Source: JBBIWA01 sp037439425 (lineage in GTDB: Bacteria > Acidobacteriota > Blastocatellia > RBC074). From it: a stretch of 39,130 nt of DNA. Under the pieces are notes generated by a model. That model saw only the letters and a program-made list of their open reading frames with translations, searched no databases and was not told the DNA's origin. The DNA lies in contig JBBIWA010000053.1 of the NCBI GenBank assembly GCA_037439425.1, positions 1-39,130 of the forward strand. Direction: 5' to 3'. Of this stretch, positions 8,239-18,642 are shown in pieces. The first letter of the stretch is position 1, and every line of letters starts with the position of its first letter. Position numbers and translations under genes: made by a program.

Positions 8239-11200
8239 ACTTAATATCGCTATTGTTGGGATGGCAGGTCGATTTCCAGGAGCCAGCAACATAGAAGAGT
8301 TCTGGCAGAATCTATGTCACGGGATCGAATCCATCTCTTTCTTCACCGAGGAAGAATTAAAAGCTGCAGGTGAGTCTTCTTCAGCGCTAAAGGATCCTCA
8401 TTATGTTCCAGCCAGAGGGATCCTAGAAGACGTGGAATCATTTGATGCTGCCTTTTTCGGCTTCTATCCCAGGGAAGCCCAACTAATGGACCCGCAGCAT
8501 CGCCTCTTTCTCGAATGTGCCTGGGAAGCTCTCGAAAATGCTGGCTATGATCCTGATAATTATGAAGGAGTGGTTGGAGTATTTGGTGGCGCTGGCATAA
8601 ACAGCTATCTGCTGTCTCTGCTAGCGACCAATCGCGGAGAGCTGAGCTCAGCCGAAGTGTATCAACTGGCGATTGGCAATCACAACGATTTCCTGGCGAC
8701 GCGAGTCTCTTATAAGTTGAACCTGAAAGGGCCGAGCATCACTCTCCAAACCGCCTGTTCTACCTCACTGGTCGCGGTTCATATGGCCTGCCGCAGCCTC
8801 CTGGGCTATCAGTGTGATATGGCACTGGCCGGAGGCGTGACGATCAACTGGCCTCAGAAAAGGGGCTATCTCTTCCAGGAAGGGATGATCCTTTCTCCTG
8901 ATGGACACTGCCGAGCCTTCGATGCCAAAGCGCAAGGCACAGTAGCAGGTAACGGCGTAGGAATTGTGGTCTTGAAGCGACTGGCCGATGCTATCGCTGA
9001 TGGAGATCATATCTACGCAGTAATAAAAGGCTCAGCGGTAAATAATGATGGCTCACTCCGGGTTGGTTTCACCGCCCCTGGTGTTGAAGGGCAGGCGGAT
9101 GTGATTGCTACCGCTCAAGCATTTGCTGGAGTAGAGCCTGAGACGATTACCTACATAGAAACCCACGGAACCGGAACCCCTTTAGGGGATCCGATTGAAA
9201 TTGCCGCTCTCACGCAAGTCTTTCGGCAAGGAACCAATGCCAAAGGTTTCTGTGCTATAGGCTCAGTGAAAACGAATGTCGGACACCTGGATACAGCCGC
9301 CGGCGTAGCTGGGTTAATTAAGACAGCTCTGGCTCTCAAATATAAATTGATTCCACCGAGCCTGAATTTTGAGCAACCCAACCCGAAGATTGATTTCCAC
9401 AACAGCCCCTTTTATGTGAACACCAAACTTTCCGAATGGAAAGCAAGCGCTTCGCCTCGTCGGGCTGGCGTCAGTTCCTTTGGAATCGGTGGCACTAATG
9501 CTCATGTCGTCCTTGAGGAAGCCCCGGCCATCTCAGGCTCTGAGAATTCAAGACCCTGGCAATTGCTCGTGCTCTCGGCCAAAACCGCTTCTGCCCTCGA
9601 CACAGCAACTGCGAATCTAGCTGCTTACCTGAAAAAGCACCCGAAGCTTAACCTGGCTGATGTGGCTTATACCTTGCAAGTTGGCCGCAAGGCTTTCAAC
9701 CATCGGCGAATGGTTGTTTGCCAATCACTTGAAGATGCCCAGGTAGCTTTGGAAAAGCGCGATCCCAAACGAGTCTTCTCTTCCTCTCAGGCTCAGGAAT
9801 CTGGCGCTCGGCCGGTGGCGTTTATGTTCAGTGGACAGGGTGCGCAGTATGTGAATATGGGGCGAGAGTTGTACCAGATTGAGCCAACTTTTCGCGAAAT
9901 AGTTGATTATTGCTCAGAATTTCTCCAGCCATACTTGAATGTGGATTTGCGCCAGGTGCTTTATCCACACCCAGAGAACAGTATCGGAAACGATAGCGAC
10001 CAGCCAAACACTCAGCAACTAAACCAAACTCGCCTCACGCAGCCAGCTCTTTTTGTTATCGAATATGCTCTGGCCAGATTATGGATGGAGTGGGGAATTG
10101 TGCCTCAGGCGATGATTGGTCATAGTATTGGAGAGTACGTTGCTGCTTGTTTGGCTGGCGTCTTCTCGTTGGAAGAAGCATTAACGCTGGTGGCTGTTAG
10201 AGGAAACCTGATGCAAAGTATGCCAGGTGGAGCTATGCTCAGTGTGTCACTGGCAGAAACTGAGCTGCATTCTCTACTCGGCCAGAGGCTTTCGATAGCA
10301 GCCGTTAATAGCCCATCTTCCTGCGTTGTCTCAGGCCCACACGATGCTATAGCTCAATTTGAGCAACAACTGAATGAACGGGGAATAACGTCTCGCCGGT
10401 TGTATACCTCACACGCCTTCCATTCGGAGATGATGGAACCCATTTTAGAATCTTTCACCAGGGAGGTTGAGAAAGTAAACCTTAAGCCGCCCCAAATTCC
10501 TTATCTATCAAACTTCACCGGAACCTGGATTACAGCCGAGGAAGCGACAGATCCGACTTACTATGCTAAACATCTTCGAGATACAGTAAGATTTTCAGAT
10601 GGTGTCGGCGAGTTACTAAATGACCCAAACCGAATTTTGCTGGAGGTTGGGCCGGGACAGACTTTAAGTACCCTGGCCAGACAGCAGCAAAATGGCGCTT
10701 CTAGGCGCGTTATTCTTAGCTCTATGCGCCATCCGCACGAGCAGCATTCAGATATTGCCTTCGTGCTTAACACCTTAGGTAAACTCTGGCTGGCCGGAGT
10801 CAAAGTAAATTGGCTTGGTCTTTATGCTAAAGAACAGCGGCTCCGGATCCCGTTGCCAACCTATCCTTTTGAAGGCCAACGCTACTGTGTTGATATCAGG
10901 CAGACAATCCTAGCCCATGATGTCTCGCAATCAGAGCTACACAAAAAAGCAGATATTGACGACTGGTTCTACATGCCTTCCTGGAAACGCGCTGATTTGC
11001 CTAGGACACTTTCGGTGAATGGAAAAACAAACTGGTTGGTATTTGCTGATGATTACGGACTCGGTCTCCGCATAGCTGAACGATTGAAGTATCAGGGGCA
11101 GGATGTTGTGACCATAAGTGCTGGCGAGCGGTTCATTCAAATCGGTGAACAAGCTTATCGGCTGAATCCTCAAGCGTGCGAGGAGTATAACTTCTTGCTC

Positions 11201-12898
11201 AAAGAGTTGAGCGAAGCGAAGAAAACTCCGGGGCGAATTGTTCACTGTTGGAGCATTACGCCGGATGATCAAGTTAGCTCCGATCCCAGCTTTTTCGAGC
11301 GCGCTCAAGCGCTGGGCTTCTATAGCCTGCTTTTTCTCGCCCAAGCTCTGGGAAAGCAAAATCTCACCGAGCCTCTCCAGTTAGCAGTTATCTCAACCAA
11401 TCTGCAAGAGGTAACCGGTGAAGAGTTACTCTGCCCGGAGAAGGCGACTTTGCTAGGGCCTTGCCAGGTGATACCTCAGGAATATCCAAATATCACTTGT
11501 CGTAGTCTGGATATTACAGTCCCCGATTCAAGGGGATCAGGTGATGATACTTTGGTAGACAGATTGATAGCTGAATTCGCTCTCCAGAGGCCTGATGATA
11601 ACCTGGTCGCCTATCGTGGAAAGCATCGCTGGGTGCAAGTGTATGAAGCATTATCCTGGGATGGCGAGATCGCAATCTCGCCCCGGTTAAGGCGCAAGGG
11701 TGTCTACCTCATCACTGGCGGGCTGGGACGAATCGGGCTGACGCTAGCCGAATATCTGGCTCAGGCAGTGCAGGCGAAGTTGATCCTCGTCGGGCGTTCA
11801 ACCTTCCCTCCGAAAGATGAATGGGAGCAGTGGCTTAGTTCTCATGATAAGCAACACCTGATCAGTCAGAAGATACAAAAGCTGATAGCTATTGAGGAGT
11901 CAGGTGGCGAGGTGATGGTCTTCAGCGCAGACGTGGCTGATGAGCCGCAGATGCGAGAAGTAATTGCTCAGGCGCGCGCTCGCTTCGGGCAAATTCACGG
12001 CCTCATTCACGCGGCCGGAAGTGTCGGGGAAAACTCGATTCGAGCTATCCAGGAGATAGAGTTGCCCGAGGTGGAGTCACAATTTCGCGCCAAGGCATAT
12101 GGCTTGCAAGTAATGGCCAGAGTCTTGCAAGGGGAAAAGCTCGACTTCTGTCTGCTGCAATCATCCCTCTCTTCCGTTTTAGGTGGGCTGGGATTTGTGG
12201 CCTATTCAGCCGCCAATCATTACCTGGATGCTTTTGCGCGCAAACACAGTCAAGTCAACAATGGACACTGGATCAGCGTGAACTGGGATGGCTGGCGATT
12301 TGAGGATGGTAAGAAACAAAGCTCTGATATCGGAGCTGCTATCGCCGAGTTGGAGATCACACCAGAAGAAGGCGTTGAGGCTTTCAGAAGAATTCTCTCT
12401 GAAGGCAGTCAAAGCCAGATTGTGGTTTCAACTGCCGACCTGCAGATGCGGATCAATCGGTGGGTTAAGCGCAAGCCAGCATCGCAGACAGAGGCTATGG
12501 CGAAAGAGCAAGCTACTGCTTCGCTGGCTTCACGACCCAATTTACCGGTAGCCTACGTCGCTCCCAGCAACGAAGTAGAGCAACGTATTGTTGAAGTCTG
12601 GCAAGAGCTGCTTGGGCTTGAGCCAGTAGGTATCTATGACAACTTCTTTGATCTAGGGGGGAATTCACTATTAGGGACTCAATTAGTAGCTCAGCTTCGT
12701 AGCACTTTCCAGATAGAATTCCCTTTGCGCAGTCTTTTTGAGGATCCGACCGTAGCGGGCGTCGCCAAGATCATCACCGAGGCGAAGCAGAAGGAGCAAG
12801 GTGAAGCCGATAAGCTGGCTGAGATTTTGAAGAAGATAGAAGAACTGTCAGAAGAAGAGGCTAAGGCATTGCTTAACGAAATGCAGATTGGTAGCTGA
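8225..12898 (+). CDS. PKS2: type I polyketide synthase module KS-AT-KR-CP, 1557 aa
   Basis: One modular polyketide extension. The KS (1-425) has nucleophile C178 in TACSTS and histidines H314 (ETHGTGT) and H354 (NVGH). The cis-acting AT has GHSIGE with Ser634 and the HAFH signature at 730-733, which predicts malonyl-CoA. The KR has NADPH loop GGLGRIG (1165-1171) and active-site YSAAN (Tyr1327, Asn1331). No DH or ER is present, so the expected product is a beta-hydroxy C2 extension. The carrier domain has LGGNS with Ser1481, and a Lys/Glu-rich helical tail ending LNEMQIGS probably serves docking. The start codon sits inside an ACAAATGAC repeat without a clear ribosome site. NRPS3 follows after 17 bp, so the two are almost certainly co-transcribed. 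Confidence 0.94.
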   Translation: MTNDKLNIAIVGMAGRFPGASNIEEFWQNLCHGIESISFFTEEELKAAGESSSALKDPHYVPARGILEDVESFDAAFFGFYPREAQLMDPQHRLFLECAWEALENAGYDPDNYEGVVGVFGGAGINSYLLSLLATNRGELSSAEVYQLAIGNHNDFLATRVSYKLNLKGPSITLQTACSTSLVAVHMACRSLLGYQCDMALAGGVTINWPQKRGYLFQEGMILSPDGHCRAFDAKAQGTVAGNGVGIVVLKRLADAIADGDHIYAVIKGSAVNNDGSLRVGFTAPGVEGQADVIATAQAFAGVEPETITYIETHGTGTPLGDPIEIAALTQVFRQGTNAKGFCAIGSVKTNVGHLDTAAGVAGLIKTALALKYKLIPPSLNFEQPNPKIDFHNSPFYVNTKLSEWKASASPRRAGVSSFGIGGTNAHVVLEEAPAISGSENSRPWQLLVLSAKTASALDTATANLAAYLKKHPKLNLADVAYTLQVGRKAFNHRRMVVCQSLEDAQVALEKRDPKRVFSSSQAQESGARPVAFMFSGQGAQYVNMGRELYQIEPTFREIVDYCSEFLQPYLNVDLRQVLYPHPENSIGNDSDQPNTQQLNQTRLTQPALFVIEYALARLWMEWGIVPQAMIGHSIGEYVAACLAGVFSLEEALTLVAVRGNLMQSMPGGAMLSVSLAETELHSLLGQRLSIAAVNSPSSCVVSGPHDAIAQFEQQLNERGITSRRLYTSHAFHSEMMEPILESFTREVEKVNLKPPQIPYLSNFTGTWITAEEATDPTYYAKHLRDTVRFSDGVGELLNDPNRILLEVGPGQTLSTLARQQQNGASRRVILSSMRHPHEQHSDIAFVLNTLGKLWLAGVKVNWLGLYAKEQRLRIPLPTYPFEGQRYCVDIRQTILAHDVSQSELHKKADIDDWFYMPSWKRADLPRTLSVNGKTNWLVFADDYGLGLRIAERLKYQGQDVVTISAGERFIQIGEQAYRLNPQACEEYNFLLKELSEAKKTPGRIVHCWSITPDDQVSSDPSFFERAQALGFYSLLFLAQALGKQNLTEPLQLAVISTNLQEVTGEELLCPEKATLLGPCQVIPQEYPNITCRSLDITVPDSRGSGDDTLVDRLIAEFALQRPDDNLVAYRGKHRWVQVYEALSWDGEIAISPRLRRKGVYLITGGLGRIGLTLAEYLAQAVQAKLILVGRSTFPPKDEWEQWLSSHDKQHLISQKIQKLIAIEESGGEVMVFSADVADEPQMREVIAQARARFGQIHGLIHAAGSVGENSIRAIQEIELPEVESQFRAKAYGLQVMARVLQGEKLDFCLLQSSLSSVLGGLGFVAYSAANHYLDAFARKHSQVNNGHWISVNWDGWRFEDGKKQSSDIGAAIAELEITPEEGVEAFRRILSEGSQSQIVVSTADLQMRINRWVKRKPASQTEAMAKEQATASLASRPNLPVAYVAPSNEVEQRIVEVWQELLGLEPVGIYDNFFDLGGNSLLGTQLVAQLRSTFQIEFPLRSLFEDPTVAGVAKIITEAKQKEQGEADKLAEILKKIEELSEEEAKALLNEMQIGS

Positions 12899-12915
12899 GT
12901 CGAAAAGAAAGCGCT

Positions 12916-15900
12916 ATGGCAGGTATTCATAAACAAATCGCCAATCTATCGCCTGAGAAACGTAAGCTGCTGGAGCTATACCTCCAAAGAGAGGGCGTGG
13001 ACATCTCTGAGCGCGTGATCTTGCCCCAGAAGAGAGAGGCTGAACACTTCCCACTATCTTTTGCTCAGCAGCGGCTGTGGTTTCTCGATCAGTTGGAGCC
13101 CGGCAATCCGCTATATAATCTTCCGGCTGCTATTCGTCTGACTGGTTCTCTCAATATAGCGGCGCTGGAGAAAGCGCTGGACGAGATCGTCAGACGGCAC
13201 GAAGTGCTGCGGACTACCTTTAAGACAGTGGAGGGAGACCCGGTTCAGGTAATTGCTCCAGAGCTCTCTCTGGCTTTGCCAGTAGTGGATTTGAGCTCCA
13301 GGCCAGAATCGGTTAGAGAAGCCGAAGCGATGCGCCTGGCGACGGAGATGGCGCGGGAATCTTTTGATCTCTCTCAAGGACCATTGCTGCGGGCTAGTTT
13401 GGTGAAGCTCAGCGAGGAAGAGCATATTGCGCTCTTCAACATGCATCACATAGTCTCCGATGGCTGGTCGGTAACTGTGTTTGTTCGAGAGCTTGTGGCT
13501 TTATATGAGGCCTTTGCGCGCCAGTTACCTTCACCATTACCTGAACTACCTATACAGTATCTGGATTTTGCTCTCTGGCAGCGGCAATGGTTGAAAGGGA
13601 AGGTGCTGGCTGAGCAACTTGCTTACTGGAAGCAGCAGCTTGCAGGTAGCTCACCCGAATTGCTATTGCCAACGGACCGGCCCAGACCAGCTATTCAGAC
13701 CCATCGCGGAGCCACTTACTATTTCACCTTTCCCACAGCCCTGACTCAGGCGCTGAAAGAATTAAGCCGTCGGTGCGAGGTCACACTGTTTATGACCCTA
13801 TTGGCGGCTTTTCAAACGCTGCTTTATCGTTACACTGGTCAGGAAGACTTTTGTGTCGGCTCGCCCATTGCCAATCGCAATCGCGCTGAGGTCGAAGGGC
13901 TGATAGGTTTCTTCATCAATACCCTGGTGCTGCGTGCAGATCTGTCCGGTCAACCCACCTTCCGTGAGTTATTGTCGCGCGTGAAAGAGGTGACGCTTGC
14001 TGCCCTGGCTCATCAAGACCTGCCCTTTGAAATGCTCGTAGAAGAGCTGCAACCGCAGCGCGACCGGAGTCACACCCCCTTGTATCAGGTGATCTTCGAT
14101 CTCAACAATGCTCCGCTACAGACTCTAGAGCTTGCAAACCTGAAAACGCAGCTTCTTCAGGTAGAGACTGGAGAAGTGCACGCCGATTTAGTTCTTAACA
14201 TCATCCAGGAAAGCGATGGGCTGCGCGGCAAATTGGTCTATAACACAGACCTGTTTGATCTAGCTACTATCAAGCGAATGCAAGGACATTTCCAAGTCTT
14301 GTTAGAAGGGATCGTAGCCGAGCCGGATCAACGGGTCTCTACCTTGCCACTTTTAACCGAGGCTGAGCGCCATCAGTTGCTCTACGAGTGGAATCGAGCC
14401 TGCGTTGCCTATCCTAGAAGAGTTTGTCTTCATCAATGGTTTGAGACTCAGGTTGGGCGTGCGCCCAACAATGTTGCAGTTATCTTTGAAGGCCAATCGC
14501 TCACCTACCAGGAACTGAATGCTCGCGCCAATCAACTGGCTCGCTATTTGCGCCGACTAGGCGCTGGCCCGGGTGTTTTAGTGGCAATGTACCTGGAACG
14601 CTCGCTGGAGATGGTCATCGGCATCCTAGGCATCCTTAAATCAGGCAGCGCTTACGTTCCGATGGAGACAGCTTATCCTCAGGAACGTTTGGCTTTCATG
14701 CTGGAGGATACAGAGGCTCCAGTGCTATTAACTCAGCAATCACTGTTAGCGAACCTTCCTGAACATAAAGCCCAACTTGTCTGCTTAGATACAGAATGGG
14801 AGAAAGTGGCTCAGGAGAGCGAAGAGAATCTGTCAGTTGAGATGACAGCCGATTCTCTGGCTTATGTCATTTATACCTCTGGCTCCACTGGCAAACCGAA
14901 GGGAGTGTTAGTAACTCACTACAATGTGGTCCGCCTTTTTGAAGCTACCTATGACTGGTATCATTTCACTGAGCAAGATGTCTGGACGCTGTTTCACTCC
15001 TATGCTTTTGACTTCTCCGTCTGGGAATTGTGGGGCGCCCTGCTTTACGGTGGACGATTGGTGGTCGTCCCTTATTTGGTGAGTCGCTCGCCTGATACAT
15101 TCTATGAATTGTTGGACCGTGAAAAAGTAACGGTACTTAATCAAACGCCTTCCGCTTTCCGCCAGCTTATTCAAGCTGAGGAGAGAGCGGAAGCTAAGTC
15201 GGAACTGTCATTGCGACTGGTGATCTTTGGAGGCGAAGCACTGGAGTTGCAGAGTCTGAAGCCGTGGTTTGACCGTCACGGAGACAGGCAGCCTCAACTG
15301 GTCAACATGTACGGGATCACTGAAACCACAGTGCACGTAACTTACCGCCCGATCAACACGGCTGACCTGAACCAGGCTTCAGGCAGTGTTATTGGTTGTG
15401 CCATTCCCGATCTGCAAATTTATATTCTCGACCGGCAGCGGCAACCTGTGCCGATTGGAGTGCCCGGCGAAATGTACGTTGGCGGAGCCGGTGTAGCTCG
15501 TGGCTATTTACGTCGTCCCGAGCTAAATGCGGAAAGATTTATTGCTGATCCATTTAGCAATGATCCAGCAGCTCGCTTGTATAAGACAGGTGATCTGGCC
15601 CGTTACCTACCCAATGGTGACATTGAGTATCTAGGACGGATAGATCATCAGGTGAAGATTCGAGGTTTCCGCATCGAGTTGGGAGAGATTGAAGCAGCAT
15701 TATGCCGCTATCCCATCGTGCGAGAAGCAGTCGTTTTGGCAAGGGAGGATACGCCAGGTGAGAAACGCTTGGTAGCTTACCTGACGCTTGAGGTGGGTCA
15801 GACACTTAATGTTAGTGATCTGCGCAGCTTCCTGCAACGAAAGCTACCGGATTACATGATCCCCACTGCTTTTGTGACTCTGGGTGCTTTGCCTTTGACT

Positions 15901-18642
15901 TCCAATGGCAAAATAGATCACAAGGCATTGCCCGCGCCGGAGCAATCTCGCCCGGAATTAGCCAGGGCTTTTGTTGCTGCGCATAATCCTCTAGAAGAGA
16001 TGCTGGCTGGGATCTGGATGGAGGTGCTCAACCTTGAGCAAGTTGGTATTTACGATAATTTCTTCGAGCTGGGCGGACACTCCCTGCTTGCCACGGCGCT
16101 CGTATCTCGGATAAGAGAGGCTTTTCAGGTAGAGTTACCTCTGGTTACCTTGTTTGAGTCACCCACGATTGCTGCTCTGGCTGAACGTATCGAAGTGGCG
16201 AGAAGAAAGGGGAGGGGCTTGTCAGCTCCACCACTGCGACCGGTGTCCAGAAACGCGGCGTTACCTCTCTCATTTTCTCAGCAACGATTATGGTTTCTGG
16301 AGCAGTTAGAACCTGGCAACCCGGCTTATACAATCCCGGCCGCTGTGCGACTCCTAGGCCCACTTGATCTGGCAGCTGTGACGCAAAGCTTCACTGAACT
16401 GGTACGGCGGCATGAATCTTTGCGCACCGCTTTTACTGTTATTGACGGACAACCTGTTCAGGTGATTGCTCCAGCACAAGCGTTCACTGTGCCGCTGGTG
16501 GATTTGTGCCAGTTACCGGAAGCCGAGCGGGAGGCAACGGCGATGCAGCTGGTAATGGAAGAAGCTCACAGATCCTTCGATCTAAGGCAGAGTCCTTTGC
16601 TGCGAGGATGTCTGCTGCGTTTGGGTGAGGCAGATCACATTGCCCTTGTGACCATGCACCACATCATTAGCGATGGCTGGTCGATAGGAGTCTTCATTCG
16701 TGAGTTCGCTACGCTTTATGAAGCTTTTGCCAGTGGAAAGCCTTCTCCGCTTCCCGAGCTACTGATTCAATATCCGGACTTTGCTTATTGGCAGCGGCAG
16801 TGGCTGCAAGGAGAAGCACTAGAAACTCTGCTTGCTTACTGGAGACAGCAGCTTGCTGGTATGTCCGAGTTGAAGTTGCCCACTGACAGGCCTCGACCAT
16901 CAGTGCCTACCTTCCGCGGCGCCTGGGAATCCCTGCAGTTGTCTGCTGAGCTCTCCCAGGCACTGGAGACATTGAGTCGCCGGGAGGGAGTGACTCTGTT
17001 TATGACGCTGCTGGCAGCTTTCCTGACGCTGCTGCAGCGCTATACCGGTCAGGATGATATTGTCGTGGGTACTGACATAGCCAATCGCAATCGCAGTGAA
17101 ACTGAGAACCTGATCGGCTTCTTTGTCAACCAGTTGGTGCTACGCACAGACCTCTCTGGTAATCCAACTTTCCGCGAGTTGTTGAACCGGGTACGCCATG
17201 TGGCGCTGGGCGCTTACGCTCACCAAGACTTGCCCTTTGAGAAACTGGTAGAAGAACTACAGCCTGAGCGAGACATCGGTCGTAATCCGCTCTTTCAAGT
17301 GATGTTCATTCTCCAGAATGCTCCAATGCCGGCACTAGAGTTGCCGGGTTTGACTCTGAAGGCGCTGCCCATTGAGCAAGAGACATCGGTCTTCGATCTG
17401 AGCCTGATTTTTACAAGAACAGAAGAGAATCAGATGCAGGTTCTATGCCGCTATAACACGGACCTATTCGATGCTACCACCATTGCCCGTATGCTCAGGC
17501 ATCTGGAGAGACTGTTAAGTAGCGCCGTAACTCAACCTGAAGCGAGAGTAGGAGCTTTGAATATGCTTACTGAGGAAGAGGTAAAGCAACAAGAAGCGGA
17601 AAGAATGGCACGCCAGGAATCGAAGCTGAAGAAGCTGATGAGTATCAAACCCAAGGCCGTTAACGTGTCAACAGGGCAATTGGTTAAGACCGGTTACCTG
17701 CAGCCGGGACAAATACTACCACTAGTCATACAGCCTAATGTAGAAGTGCTTGATCTGATAAGCTGGGCTGGGTCCAATCGGGATCTCATTGAAGAACAGT
17801 TGTTAAAGCACGGCGCAATACTATTCCGTAACTTCAAGATCGATTCTATTGCTAAGTTCGAGCAGTTTACTCGAACCATTTCCCCTGAGCTCATGGAATA
17901 TGGCGAGCGTTCTTCTCCTCGTCATCGAGTGAAGGGACAGATCTACACCTCAACAGATCATCCAGCTGATCAGCCTATCGTACTGCACAACGAACAATCT
18001 TACACCCTCAAATGGATGATGAAGCTGTGGTTCTTTTGCGTTCAGCCAGCCTCGCAGGGAGGGAGGACGCCAGTGGCTGATAGCCGGAGGGTTTTCAATC
18101 GGCTCCATCCCAGGATCACGGAAAAATTTGCGAAAAAGCAAGTGATGTATATACGGAACTATGGTATCGGCTTAGGATTGCCCTGGCAGGAGGTCTTTCA
18201 AACTAGCGATAAGTCGGAAGTTGAAGCCTATTGCCGCCAGTCTTCAATCGAGTTCGAATGGTTGGATGGCGACCGCTTACGCACACGTCAGGTGCGCCCA
18301 GCTATCAGAAGACATCCCAAAACAGGCGAACCCGTTTGGTTTAATCACGCCCTCTTTTTCCACGTCTCAAGTTTAGAACCTGCGACTCGGGATTCACTCC
18401 TGACAGGACTTAAAGAAGAAGATCTACCATTTAATTCTTACTATGGTGATGGCTCTCCTTTTGAACCAGAGGTGTTAGAAGAGATTCGTGAAGCGTTTAG
18501 GCAAGAAACGGTAAGCTTTCCCTGGCAAACAGGGGATATTTTAATGGTGGATAATATGCTGGTGGCGCATGGGCGCGAACCATATAGTGGACCGCGAAAA
18601 GTCGTGGTAGCTATGGCAGAACCATTTAGTGCTGAAAAGTAA
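12916..18642 (+). CDS. NRPS3: C-A(Thr)-PCP-C-TauD dioxygenase, 1908 aa
   Basis: After a short docking-like N-terminus (NLSPEKRKLLELYL), C1 has HHIVSDG at 177-183. The A domain has GSTGKPKG near 656-663, and its pocket reads D-F-W-N-I-G-M-V-H-K, the established threonine code. The PCP has LGGHS with Ser1056. A second full C domain (about 1112-1540, HHIISDG at 1248-1254) is not followed by an A domain. Instead a linker (KLKKLMSIKPKAVNVS) leads to a TauD/TfdA-type Fe(II)/2-oxoglutarate dioxygenase (about 1595-1905). Its metal ligands are visible as H1691-x-E1693 and H1885, with a distal Arg at 1894 for the co-substrate. Such domains in NRPSs usually beta-hydroxylate a carrier-bound amino acid. 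The preceding C could be a recognition (interface) domain, but its HHxxxDG is intact. The target residue is not determined; Thr or the downstream Glu are candidates. Confidence 0.93.
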   Translation: MAGIHKQIANLSPEKRKLLELYLQREGVDISERVILPQKREAEHFPLSFAQQRLWFLDQLEPGNPLYNLPAAIRLTGSLNIAALEKALDEIVRRHEVLRTTFKTVEGDPVQVIAPELSLALPVVDLSSRPESVREAEAMRLATEMARESFDLSQGPLLRASLVKLSEEEHIALFNMHHIVSDGWSVTVFVRELVALYEAFARQLPSPLPELPIQYLDFALWQRQWLKGKVLAEQLAYWKQQLAGSSPELLLPTDRPRPAIQTHRGATYYFTFPTALTQALKELSRRCEVTLFMTLLAAFQTLLYRYTGQEDFCVGSPIANRNRAEVEGLIGFFINTLVLRADLSGQPTFRELLSRVKEVTLAALAHQDLPFEMLVEELQPQRDRSHTPLYQVIFDLNNAPLQTLELANLKTQLLQVETGEVHADLVLNIIQESDGLRGKLVYNTDLFDLATIKRMQGHFQVLLEGIVAEPDQRVSTLPLLTEAERHQLLYEWNRACVAYPRRVCLHQWFETQVGRAPNNVAVIFEGQSLTYQELNARANQLARYLRRLGAGPGVLVAMYLERSLEMVIGILGILKSGSAYVPMETAYPQERLAFMLEDTEAPVLLTQQSLLANLPEHKAQLVCLDTEWEKVAQESEENLSVEMTADSLAYVIYTSGSTGKPKGVLVTHYNVVRLFEATYDWYHFTEQDVWTLFHSYAFDFSVWELWGALLYGGRLVVVPYLVSRSPDTFYELLDREKVTVLNQTPSAFRQLIQAEERAEAKSELSLRLVIFGGEALELQSLKPWFDRHGDRQPQLVNMYGITETTVHVTYRPINTADLNQASGSVIGCAIPDLQIYILDRQRQPVPIGVPGEMYVGGAGVARGYLRRPELNAERFIADPFSNDPAARLYKTGDLARYLPNGDIEYLGRIDHQVKIRGFRIELGEIEAALCRYPIVREAVVLAREDTPGEKRLVAYLTLEVGQTLNVSDLRSFLQRKLPDYMIPTAFVTLGALPLTSNGKIDHKALPAPEQSRPELARAFVAAHNPLEEMLAGIWMEVLNLEQVGIYDNFFELGGHSLLATALVSRIREAFQVELPLVTLFESPTIAALAERIEVARRKGRGLSAPPLRPVSRNAALPLSFSQQRLWFLEQLEPGNPAYTIPAAVRLLGPLDLAAVTQSFTELVRRHESLRTAFTVIDGQPVQVIAPAQAFTVPLVDLCQLPEAEREATAMQLVMEEAHRSFDLRQSPLLRGCLLRLGEADHIALVTMHHIISDGWSIGVFIREFATLYEAFASGKPSPLPELLIQYPDFAYWQRQWLQGEALETLLAYWRQQLAGMSELKLPTDRPRPSVPTFRGAWESLQLSAELSQALETLSRREGVTLFMTLLAAFLTLLQRYTGQDDIVVGTDIANRNRSETENLIGFFVNQLVLRTDLSGNPTFRELLNRVRHVALGAYAHQDLPFEKLVEELQPERDIGRNPLFQVMFILQNAPMPALELPGLTLKALPIEQETSVFDLSLIFTRTEENQMQVLCRYNTDLFDATTIARMLRHLERLLSSAVTQPEARVGALNMLTEEEVKQQEAERMARQESKLKKLMSIKPKAVNVSTGQLVKTGYLQPGQILPLVIQPNVEVLDLISWAGSNRDLIEEQLLKHGAILFRNFKIDSIAKFEQFTRTISPELMEYGERSSPRHRVKGQIYTSTDHPADQPIVLHNEQSYTLKWMMKLWFFCVQPASQGGRTPVADSRRVFNRLHPRITEKFAKKQVMYIRNYGIGLGLPWQEVFQTSDKSEVEAYCRQSSIEFEWLDGDRLRTRQVRPAIRRHPKTGEPVWFNHALFFHVSSLEPATRDSLLTGLKEEDLPFNSYYGDGSPFEPEVLEEIREAFRQETVSFPWQTGDILMVDNMLVAHGREPYSGPRKVVVAMAEPFSAEK

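Noticed and set aside
10937..11359. Minus-strand open frame of 140 codons
   Set aside because: It is antisense to the AT-KR linker of PKS2, with no domain, ribosome site or partner gene.
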